Source: Pararobbsia alpina (lineage in GTDB: Bacteria > Pseudomonadota > Gammaproteobacteria > Burkholderiales > Burkholderiaceae). From it: a DNA stretch of 64,000 nucleotides. Positions 57,659 through 64,000 of this stretch are shown here, piece by piece. The number at the start of each line of letters is the position of its first letter. Position 1 is the first letter of the stretch. Made by a program: the position numbers and the translations under genes. The notes below the pieces were generated by a model. It saw only the letters and a list, made by a program, of their open reading frames with translations. It ran no database searches and had not been told where the DNA came from. The stretch lies in assembly GCF_902859895.1 (NCBI RefSeq), contig NZ_CADIKM010000022.1, positions 1-64,000 on the forward strand, read 5' to 3'.

Positions 57659-58563
57659 AACTACCGCGTCCATTCCGGTGGGGTCCGGTGGCACTGGCGA
57701 TTGCGCTCGCAGGCTGTTCGACCGTACGCACGCCGTCGCCGAACGATCCGTTTGAAGGCGTGAACCGCACCATCTTCACGATCAACGACACGGTCGACCG
57801 CTACACGTTCAAGCCGGTCGCCGAGGGGTACCAGTGGGCAGTCCCACAGCCGGTGCGCGCGGGCATCACCAATGTGTTCTCGAACGTGAGCGATGTGTAC
57901 ACGGCCGCGAACGAATTGCTCCAGCTCAAGATCGCCGACGCGGTATCGGATGTCATGCGCGTGACGATCAACACCCTCTGGGGTGTCGGCGGCCTGTTCG
58001 ACGTCGCGTCGCAGGTCAACTTGCCCAAGCATCAGGAAGACTTCGGCCAGACGCTCGGCCATTACGGTGTGCCTCCCGGCCCGTATCTCGTGTTGCCGTT
58101 GTTCGGCCCGAGCGACGTGCGCGACGGTCTCGGCACGCTTGTCGACCTCGAGCTCGATCCGATGACGTACATCAATCCGGTATCGCTGCGCAACTATGTA
58201 TACGTGGTGCGACTGATCAATACGCGCGCGAACCTGCTCGGCGCAAGCGATTTGCTCGCGAATGCGGCACTCGACAAGTATTCGTTCGTGCGGGATGCGT
58301 ATGTCCAGCGCCGCGCGTATCTTTTGCAGGACGGCAACAGTGGTGCGCTGCCGAGCTACGACGATGTCGGCCCGACCGACGGCGCGGGGGCGGCATCGCC
58401 TGCGTCGGGCGCGGCTGGTACGGGCGAGGCCACAGGTGCCACGGCGCCGGCGCAAGCCGCGCCGCCTGTACCCGCGTCGGGCGCGGGTGAGGTGGTCCCA
58501 GCGGTCCCGGCGAAACCCGCGCCCGCCGTGCCCCCATCCGGCGCCGGGGAGGCTCTCCCGTAG
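57655..58563 (+). CDS. mlaA: Outer-membrane lipoprotein MlaA (VacJ)
   Basis: MlaA removes mislocalised phospholipids from the outer leaflet and passes them to MlaC. The 302-residue precursor has a lipobox LAGC (Cys22 region), then NDPFEGVNRTIFTINDTVDR, and the ring region LNLPKHQEDFGQTLGHYGVP-type and GPYLVLPLFGPSDVRDGLG. The last ~65 residues are Ala/Pro/Gly-rich. The frame ends at a TAG, but the next 53 codons in the same frame stay open to 58725 and remain Pro-rich. mlaA lies inside the mla operon, unlike in E. coli where it is unlinked. Confidence 0.95.
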   Translation: MKLPRPFRWGPVALAIALAGCSTVRTPSPNDPFEGVNRTIFTINDTVDRYTFKPVAEGYQWAVPQPVRAGITNVFSNVSDVYTAANELLQLKIADAVSDVMRVTINTLWGVGGLFDVASQVNLPKHQEDFGQTLGHYGVPPGPYLVLPLFGPSDVRDGLGTLVDLELDPMTYINPVSLRNYVYVVRLINTRANLLGASDLLANAALDKYSFVRDAYVQRRAYLLQDGNSGALPSYDDVGPTDGAGAASPASGAAGTGEATGATAPAQAAPPVPASGAGEVVPAVPAKPAPAVPPSGAGEALP

Positions 58564-58725
58564 TTACCCGCTCCGGTCCCGCCGTGGCACCTTCGGTGCC
58601 GATCCGCGCCGGATACCGCTTCGGCCCCGGGGGGCGGCCAGCGGCCGATCAACCCGGTCGTACCGGGTGCGGGGATGATGCCGCCGATAAAGCCGTATTT
58701 CACGCCGGCGCTCCGTCTGAAGTAA
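58564..58725 (+). other. In-frame open stretch beyond the mlaA amber stop
   Basis: Reading on in the mlaA frame after TAG (58561-58563) gives 53 codons before TAA at 58723. They begin LPAPVPPWHL and end GAGMMPPIKPYFTPALRLK, Pro-rich like the preceding tail. It could be a former C-terminus cut off by a point mutation or a sequencing difference, or chance openness in GC-rich DNA. Confidence 0.4.
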
Positions 58726-58826
58726 CGCGCCGATACCGAATCGAACAGCTTTGCAACCCCTGGAGACTGAACTCGATGAGAGACTCGGCCTCAAATGCTT
58801 GACCCAAACTCTGTGGGAAACCCGTA

Positions 58827-59462
58827 ATGAAGAAGCCTTTCTGGATAGCGATGCTGGTGGCGGTGATGACGTTCTGCGGTGGGGCCCAGGCCCAGGCCCA
58901 GACGGCGGCGATCGACGCGAGCACCCCCGACGGCCTGATCAAGGCCCTGACCGCCGTGGTCATGGATAGCGCCAAGAGCGACAAAAGTGTCCAGAGCGGC
59001 AATCTCGAGCACATTACCGCCCTCGTGAACGAGAAGGTCCTGCCGTACACGGATTTCGAACGCACCACTCGCCTGGCAATGGGGCGCAACTGGCAAAAGG
59101 CCACGCCCGACCAGCAGAAGCAGATCGTCGAGCAGTTCAAGCGCCTGCTGATCCGCACGTATTCGGGCGCAATCGCGCAGATCCGCGACCAGCAGGTGGA
59201 GTTCCAGCCGCTGCGCGGCGCCACGGATACGGATGCGGTGGTGCGCACACAGGTGATCAACCAGGGTCAGCCGATCCAGCTCGACTACCGGCTCGAGAAG
59301 ACGCCGGACGGGTGGAAGATCTATGACATCAACGTGCTCGGCGCATGGCTGATCCAGGCCTATCAGCAGCAGTTCAACGAAAAGATCTCGCAGAGCGGGA
59401 TCGACGGGCTGCTCAATTTCCTCACCAACCACAATGCGTCGACGGCCGGCGGCCAGTCCTGA
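58827..59462 (+). CDS. mlaC: Periplasmic phospholipid-binding protein MlaC
   Basis: MlaC shuttles phospholipids between MlaA and MlaFEDB. The 211-residue precursor has a signal peptide ending AQAQAQ (around residue 25) and the Tol_Tol_Ttg2 fold with VLPYTDFERTTRLAMGRNW, FKRLLIRTYSGAIAQ and IYDINVLGAWLIQAYQQQFN. It follows mlaA after 263 nt. The mlaB start is 22 nt downstream. Confidence 0.96.
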   Translation: MKKPFWIAMLVAVMTFCGGAQAQAQTAAIDASTPDGLIKALTAVVMDSAKSDKSVQSGNLEHITALVNEKVLPYTDFERTTRLAMGRNWQKATPDQQKQIVEQFKRLLIRTYSGAIAQIRDQQVEFQPLRGATDTDAVVRTQVINQGQPIQLDYRLEKTPDGWKIYDINVLGAWLIQAYQQQFNEKISQSGIDGLLNFLTNHNASTAGGQS

Positions 59463-59484
59463 CGACAACGGCCGGGCCCTTCCG

Positions 59485-59763
59485 ATGACACTCGCGACGA
59501 TGTTCGAAACCGGTGCGACGTTGACCTTCGACACCGCGACCTCGGTGCTCCAGGCGGGGCTCGCACGGATCGCGGCGGGCGCGACGCGGGTCGACTGCGC
59601 CCCGCTCGAACGCTTCGACTCGTCGGCGCTCGCCGTGCTGCTTGCATGGCGCCGTGCCGCGCGCAGGCACCATGCCGAACTGCGCATCTCCAATCTCCCC
59701 GCCGGGCTCGTCAGCCTTGCCGAGGCCTACGGCGTCTCGTCGCTGCTCGAAGCCAACGCGTGA
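59485..59763 (+). CDS. mlaB: STAS-domain protein MlaB
   Basis: MlaB is the cytoplasmic STAS subunit that stabilises MlaF. The 92-residue product has the STAS core ATRVDCAPLERFDSSALAVL with the conserved DSS turn and ELRISNLPAGLVSLAEAYGV. The ATG at 59485 is used; an earlier start at 59434 would overlap mlaC. It completes the order mlaF-E-D-A-C-B. Confidence 0.92.
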   Translation: MTLATMFETGATLTFDTATSVLQAGLARIAAGATRVDCAPLERFDSSALAVLLAWRRAARRHHAELRISNLPAGLVSLAEAYGVSSLLEANA

Positions 59764-59772
59764 GCGAGGTGC

Positions 59773-59807
59773 GGGCGGCACCTGTCCGGGCGATTCACGT
59801 GCCGCCC
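59773..59807 (+). terminator. Hairpin after mlaB
   Basis: GGGCGGCAC (59773-59781) pairs perfectly with GTGCCGCCC (59799-59807) around a 17-nt loop. There is no T-run, so it is probably a 3' stability structure rather than a strong terminator. Confidence 0.4.
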
Positions 59808-59912
59808 CATGTCGTGGCGCTGATCGTGCCGATGCCCTAGCGCATATCGCTGTATTTCGCTTGGCGTCCGCCACGGGTTTGTCCAGTAGGCCGTCCCCGG
59901 CGCGACTTCGCC

Positions 59913-59918
59913 TATAAT
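59913..59918 (+). promoter_or_regulatory. -10 element upstream of the ABC-2 transporter
   Basis: A perfect TATAAT lies 81 nt before the ATPase gene start, in the 235-nt gap after mlaB. The matching -35 region is weak and GC-rich. Confidence 0.45.
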
Positions 59919-59998
59919 CAAGCGTTTTCCGTTTCCGCAGGGCACGGCATCGCGCCTTGTACCTTCTGTCGCGGCCCTTATCGGGCCGACGAGTCGTC

Positions 59999-60925
59999 AT
60001 GTCAGCCATCGAAATACGTAACGTCAAGAAGCGCTATAAAGAGCTGCAAGCGCTCAAAGGCGTCAACCTGAGTGTCGAGCCCGGTGAGTTCTTCGGCCTG
60101 CTGGGCCCCAACGGCGCCGGCAAAACCACCCTCATCAGCATCCTGGCGGGACTCGCGCGTGCCGACGAAGGCCATATCCTCGTCGAAGGCCACGATGTCG
60201 TGACGGACTTCCAGGCCGCGCGCCGCGCGCTCGGTGTCGTGCCGCAGGAGCTCGTGTTCGACCCGTTCTTCACCGTGCGCGAGACATTGCGGATCCAGTC
60301 TGGCTACTACGGGCTGCGCCGCAACGACGACTGGATCGACGAGGTCATGGCCAATCTCGACCTGACCGAGAAGGCCGACGTCAATACGCGCGCGCTGTCC
60401 GGCGGCATGAAGCGCCGTGTGCTGGTCGCGCAGGCGCTCGTGCACAAGCCGCCGGTCATCGTGCTCGACGAGCCGACCGCGGGTGTCGACGTCGAGCTTC
60501 GCCAGGGTCTCTGGAAATTCATCTCACGGCTCAACCGCGAAGGCCACACGATCGTGCTGACCACCCACTATCTCGAAGAGGCCGAGCAACTGTGCACGCG
60601 CATCGCGATGCTCCGGCGCGGTGAGGTCGTCGCGCTCGAGCGCACGAGCGAACTGCTGCAACGCTTTTCGGCGATGCAGCTCGCGCTGCGCTTCGCCACC
60701 GGCGTGCTCCCCGTCGAGTTGCGGCACCTCGAGGCCGAGGTCGGTTCGGCCGGCGCGCGCGGACATCTGCTGCGCCTGAACAGCTACGACGACGTCGAGC
60801 CCATCCTCGCGCAATGCCGCGCGGCGGGCTGCACGTTCGAGGAAATCGAGCTCCGCAAGGCCGACCTCGAGGATGTGTTCGTGCAGGTCATGCATGATCC
60901 GGTGCTCGTGGAGGGGCTGGCATGA
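59999..60925 (+). CDS. yadG: ABC-2 type transporter ATPase (YadG-like)
   Basis: A 308-residue ATPase, the same length as E. coli YadG. It has Walker A GPNGAGKTTLI around residues 39-49, Q-loop region VPQELVFDPFFTVRE, signature LSGGMKRRVLVAQA, Walker B PPVIVLDEPTAGVD and the switch TTHYLEEAEQL. The ATG at 59999 is chosen by family similarity (SAIEIRNVKKRYKELQALKG). It overlaps the permease gene by 4 nt. The substrate is unknown. Confidence 0.93.
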   Translation: MSAIEIRNVKKRYKELQALKGVNLSVEPGEFFGLLGPNGAGKTTLISILAGLARADEGHILVEGHDVVTDFQAARRALGVVPQELVFDPFFTVRETLRIQSGYYGLRRNDDWIDEVMANLDLTEKADVNTRALSGGMKRRVLVAQALVHKPPVIVLDEPTAGVDVELRQGLWKFISRLNREGHTIVLTTHYLEEAEQLCTRIAMLRRGEVVALERTSELLQRFSAMQLALRFATGVLPVELRHLEAEVGSAGARGHLLRLNSYDDVEPILAQCRAAGCTFEEIELRKADLEDVFVQVMHDPVLVEGLA

Positions 60926-61677
60926 GCGGTTTCCAGACGCTGTTCTACAAGGAAGTCCTGCGTTTCTGGAAAGTCGCGTTCCAGACGGTCGCCGCCCCGA
61001 TCGTGACCGCCTTGCTCTATCTGGCGATCTTCGGCCATGCGCTGCAGACGCATGTGAACGTGTATCCGGGTGTCGCGTACACGAGCTTCCTGATTCCCGG
61101 GCTCGTGATGATGAGCGTGCTGCAGAATGCGTTTGCGAACTCGTCGTCGTCGCTGATCCAGTCGAAGGTCACGGGCAATCTCGTCTTCGTGCTGCTCACG
61201 CCGCTGTCGCACTGGGAAATGTTCTCGGCCTATGTGCTGGCGGCTACCGTGCGCGGGATCGCGGTCGGCTTCGGGGTGTTCATCGTCACGATCTGGTTCG
61301 TGCCGATCTCGTTCGCCGCGCCGCTGTTCATCATCGTGTTCGGCGCGCTTGGCGCCGCGCTGCTCGGCACGCTGGGCCTCATCGCGGGGATCTGGGCGCA
61401 GAAGTTCGACCAGCTCGCGACCTTCCAGAACTTCCTGATCATGCCGCTGACCTTCCTGTCGGGCGTGTTCTATTCGACCCACTCCCTGCCGCCTGCGTGG
61501 CGTGCGATTTCGCAGCTGAACCCGTTCTTCTACATGATCGACGGCTTCCGCTATGGTTTCTTCGGCGCTTCCGATGTCGACCCCTGGCTGAGCCTGCTGA
61601 TCGTCGGCGGCTTCCTGGTCATCGTTGCCGCGTTCGCCGTCGGAATGCTCAAGCGCGGCTACAAGCTGCGCTATTGA
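60922..61677 (+). CDS. yadH: ABC-2 type transporter permease (YadH-like)
   Basis: A 251-residue membrane protein with six hydrophobic segments and the ABC-2 motif QNFLIMPLTFLSGVFYSTHS near residues 168-187, followed by LNPFFYMIDGFRYGFFG. It pairs with the preceding ATPase to form an exporter of unknown substrate. The placement between mla and ibaG-murA suggests an envelope-related cargo, which is inference. Confidence 0.93.
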   Translation: MSGFQTLFYKEVLRFWKVAFQTVAAPIVTALLYLAIFGHALQTHVNVYPGVAYTSFLIPGLVMMSVLQNAFANSSSSLIQSKVTGNLVFVLLTPLSHWEMFSAYVLAATVRGIAVGFGVFIVTIWFVPISFAAPLFIIVFGALGAALLGTLGLIAGIWAQKFDQLATFQNFLIMPLTFLSGVFYSTHSLPPAWRAISQLNPFFYMIDGFRYGFFGASDVDPWLSLLIVGGFLVIVAAFAVGMLKRGYKLRY

Positions 61678-61688
61678 AAGGAATTACC

Positions 61689-61928
61689 ATGTTGCCGACT
61701 CCAGAAGACGTCAAGCAGTACATCGCCGCAGGCCTTGCCTGCGAACACCTCGCGGTCGAGGGCGACGGCCAGCACTTCTTCGCGACGATCGTCAGCGATG
61801 CGTTTGACGGCAAGCGCCCGATCCAGCGCCATCAGCTCGTCTATGCGGCGCTTGGCGACCGGATGAAAGCGGAGATCCATGCGCTCAGCATGAAAACCCT
61901 GACGCCCGCCGAATGGCGCAAGGCCTGA
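61689..61928 (+). CDS. ibaG: BolA-family protein IbaG
   Basis: IbaG (YrbA) is an acid-stress-linked BolA homologue that works with monothiol glutaredoxins in Fe-S and iron handling. The 79-residue product has CEHLAVEGDGQHFFATIVSD and KRPIQRHQLVYAALGDRM, with the conserved Cys and His ligands. The ATG at 61689 is preceded by AAAGGAATTACC. The mla-ibaG-murA order is shared with E. coli. Confidence 0.94.
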   Translation: MLPTPEDVKQYIAAGLACEHLAVEGDGQHFFATIVSDAFDGKRPIQRHQLVYAALGDRMKAEIHALSMKTLTPAEWRKA

Positions 61929-62155
61929 GCGATACTGGGCGCGCCGGCTGATTCAAGCGATGCGCCGGCCGAAAGGGTCGGACAGAGAGCGGTCGAACAC
62001 ACTTTGTTTTTTTGGAATCGGTTTTGCGAATCAAAGAATCAGGCAGTGCAACGAGCAACGAATCCGTTCACGATTCACGCAGCGACGCAAGCGCCACGGC
62101 CGGCGGCACTGAACAAGCCGGCATCTCCAAGAACCATTCGTCCACGAAGGAAATC

Positions 62156-63670
62156 ATGGACAAACTCGTGATTCAGGGCGGCCGCCGGCTTTCCGGCGAG
62201 ATTACCGTCTCGGGCGCCAAGAATGCGGCATTGCCGATTCTCTGCGCAAGTCTGTTGACGGCCGACACGGTCGCCTTGTCGAATGTGCCGAATCTGCAAG
62301 ACGTGCGAACGACGCTGAAGCTGCTCAGGCAGATGGGTGTGCGCGCGACGAACTCGGGCCACGAGGTGACCCTCGATGGCACGCATGTCGACAACCCCGT
62401 CGCGCCCTATGAACTCGTCAAGACGATGCGCGCGTCGATTCTCGTGCTCGGGCCGCTGCTCGCGCGCTTCGGCCATGCGAAGGTATCGTTGCCCGGCGGC
62501 TGCGCGATCGGTGCGCGGCCCGTCGATCAGCACATCAAGGGTCTGCAGGCGATGGGCGCGGAAATCTCGATCGAGCACGGCTTTATCGAGGCACGCGCCA
62601 AGCGGCTCAAGGGCAACCGGATCGTGACCGACATGATCACGGTGACCGGTACGGAAAACCTGCTGATGGCGGCCACGCTCGCCGACGGTGAGACGATCCT
62701 CGAGAACGCGGCGCGCGAACCTGAAGTGACCGACCTCGCGCACCTGCTCGTGGCGATGGGCGCGAAGGTCGAGGGCATCGGCAGCGACCGGCTCGTCGTG
62801 CAGGGTGTCGAACGCCTGCACGGTGCAAGCCACCGCGTGATCCCGGACCGCATCGAAGCGGGTACCTTCCTGTGCGCGGTCGCCGCGGCAGGCGGCGACG
62901 TGACCTTGCGCAACGTTCGGCCGGGGCTGCTCGACGCGGTGCTCGACAAGCTCCGCGAGGCGGGCGTCGAGCTGCTGTGCGGCGACGACACGATTCGCGT
63001 GAAAATGAGTCGCCGTCCCGATGCCGTGAGCTTCAAGACTTCGGAATACCCCGCGTTTCCGACCGATATGCAGGCGCAGTTCATGGTGCTCAACAGCATC
63101 GCCGCAGGCGAGTCGCGCGTGGTCGAGACGATTTTCGAGAACCGCTTCATGCATGTGCAGGAACTCAACCGGCTCGGCGCGAATATCACGATCGACGGGC
63201 ACACCGCCTTCGTGACCGGGGTCGAACGCCTGTCGGGCGCCAAGGTCATGGCGACCGATCTGCGCGCCTCGGCGAGCCTCGTGATCGCAGGCCTCGTGGC
63301 CTCGGGCGAGACGCTGATCGACCGGATCTACCACCTCGACCGCGGGTATGACCAGATGGAAGCGAAGCTCTCGGCCGTGGGCGCCGAGGTGCGGCGCATC
63401 GGTGGACAACATGAGACGGTAGCCGCGGGCGATGCCGGCGGTGAAGTGCTCGAGGTGCTTGAAGTGACGAATGGTGTCGCGACGACCGGCGCCGTCGGCG
63501 AGCCGCATGAGGACGCATATGGCGTGCGCGCCAACGGCGTGAACGGCACCCATGGCGCGCACGGGTTGAATGGCGTGAACGGCGCCCACCCGGGCCACGC
63601 GGGCACCGGCGCGGGTATCCAGGCCCCGCCGCCCGGAGCGCAAGACAAGTCGACAGGGTTCGTGCAATGA
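62156..63670 (+). CDS. murA: UDP-N-acetylglucosamine 1-carboxyvinyltransferase with C-terminal extension
   Basis: MurA performs the first committed step of peptidoglycan synthesis and is the fosfomycin target. From the ATG at 62156 (AAGGA 5 nt upstream) it is 504 residues. The catalytic Cys lies in [18 protein letters not shown] near residue 117. [17 protein letters not shown] and [14 protein letters not shown] close the fold near residue 420. About 85 more residues follow, low in complexity and rich in Gly, Asn, His and Ala ([19 protein letters not shown]), not found in E. coli MurA (419 residues). The frame stays open upstream to 62012, but the family start is clear. Confidence 0.95.
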   Translation: MDKLVIQGGRRLSGEITVSGAKNAALPILCASLLTADTVALSNVPNLQDVRTTLKLLRQMGVRATNSGHEVTLDGTHVDNPVAPYELVKTMRASILVLGPLLARFGHAKVSLPGGCAIGARPVDQHIKGLQAMGAEISIEHGFIEARAKRLKGNRIVTDMITVTGTENLLMAATLADGETILENAAREPEVTDLAHLLVAMGAKVEGIGSDRLVVQGVERLHGASHRVIPDRIEAGTFLCAVAAAGGDVTLRNVRPGLLDAVLDKLREAGVELLCGDDTIRVKMSRRPDAVSFKTSEYPAFPTDMQAQFMVLNSIAAGESRVVETIFENRFMHVQELNRLGANITIDGHTAFVTGVERLSGAKVMATDLRASASLVIAGLVASGETLIDRIYHLDRGYDQMEAKLSAVGAEVRRIGGQHETVAAGDAGGEVLEVLEVTNGVATTGAVGEPHEDAYGVRANGVNGTHGAHGLNGVNGAHPGHAGTGAGIQAPPPGAQDKSTGFVQ

Positions 63671-64000
63671 CGCAATCGCAGGCACCGCTGACCCTCGCGC
63701 TGTCGAAGGGCAGGATCTTCGAGGAAACGCTGCCGTTGCTCGCGGCTGCGGGCATCGAAGTCACCGAGGATCCGGAAACGTCGCGCAAGCTGATTTTGCC
63801 GACCACCAATCCGAATCTCCGCGTGATCATCGTGCGCGCGACGGACGTACCGACCTACGTCGAGTACGGCGCCGCTGACTTCGGCGTCGCGGGCAGGGAC
63901 GTGCTGATCGAGCATGGCGGCGGAGGGCTCTACCAGCCGCTCGATCTCGATATCGCGCGTTGCCGGATGTCGGTCGCGGTGTCCGCCGGCTTCGACTATG
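63667..64000 (+). CDS. hisG: ATP phosphoribosyltransferase, catalytic subunit (partial)
   Basis: HisG catalyses the first step of histidine synthesis. The first 111 codons are present and run off the right edge. [20 protein letters not shown] at the N-terminus and [20 protein letters not shown] near residue 70 are hallmarks. The start overlaps the murA stop (ATGA). Whether it is the short HisZ-dependent form cannot be judged, though that is usual in beta-proteobacteria. Confidence 0.95.
   Translation, partial: MTQSQAPLTLALSKGRIFEETLPLLAAAGIEVTEDPETSRKLILPTTNPNLRVIIVRATDVPTYVEYGAADFGVAGRDVLIEHGGGGLYQPLDLDIARCRMSVAVSAGFDY

Noticed and set aside
58356-58703. 115-codon minus-strand frame rich in Gly/Ala/Pro at the mlaA end
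   Set aside because: It is the antisense of the Pro/Ala-rich MlaA tail, whose reverse complement necessarily yields Gly/Ala-rich frames.

Overview
The window is a 64 kb, GC-rich chromosomal segment of a beta-proteobacterium, most likely a member of the Burkholderiaceae. Three things point there: protein sequences (S4, L3, AroB and MurA all read as Burkholderia-type), gene order (tuf-rpsJ / rplC...rplQ / dsbD-hemB-engB-cytochrome c4-resB-ccsB / lysA-lptM-cyaY-mrcA-pilMNOQ-aroKB-dgt / gltBD / thiOSGE / mlaFEDACB-ibaG-murA-hisG), and the use of cytochrome c maturation system II. It is almost entirely core genome. I saw no tRNA, rRNA, CRISPR array, prophage or complete insertion sequence. The only mobile-element relative is a single RAYT-like gene (41733-42464) that has lost a catalytic histidine.

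Layout. 1-15174: the 3' end of tuf, then the S10, spc and alpha ribosomal protein clusters with secY, infA, rpmJ and rpoA, all on the + strand. The genes are tightly packed, with a few conspicuous gaps (before rpsJ, rplC, rplN, rpsD, rpoA and rplQ). Most of these gaps hold terminator- or attenuator-shaped hairpins. 15474-23840: redox and haem genes, namely dsbD (+), hemB and engB (-), a cytochrome c4 (+), then resB-ccsB (+). A strong intrinsic terminator lies between hemB and engB on the strand opposite both genes, suggesting an unannotated small RNA. 24100-30750: msrPQ, lysA-lptM divergent from cyaY, and mrcA (PBP1A). 31136-39873: a pilM-pilN-pilO-pilQ cluster rich in simple-sequence repeats and with no separate pilP, followed by aroK, aroB, dgt and a glycerophosphodiester phosphodiesterase. 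39885-42464: a DUF883 protein, an OmpW-type porin and the RAYT relative. 43017-49304: the two glutamate synthase subunits behind a good sigma-70 promoter. 49410-51215: an SbmA/YddA-type ABC transporter. 51517-55399: a TPP-riboswitch-controlled thiOSGE operon whose ThiE carries an extra N-terminal domain. 55475-63670: the Mla retrograde phospholipid transport operon, a YadG/YadH-type ABC-2 exporter, ibaG and murA. The window ends inside hisG.

How the genes work together. The first 15 kb supplies ribosomes, the Sec translocon and the RNA polymerase alpha subunit. DsbD and the ResB/CcsB system deliver reductant and haem to periplasmic apocytochromes, including the adjacent cytochrome c4, while HemB makes haem precursors. 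PBP1A, MurA, the Mla system and LptM all serve envelope construction. PilM/N/O/Q form the inner-membrane platform and outer-membrane secretin of a type IV pilus or DNA-uptake machine.

The least conventional signals are the strand-orphan terminator near 18.65 kb, the HUH-deficient RAYT upstream of gltBD, the long Gly/Ser insertion in the PilQ secretin, the PilO protein that seems to carry a PilP-like remnant, the ThiE N-terminal domain, and an in-frame amber stop followed by coding-like sequence at the end of mlaA.
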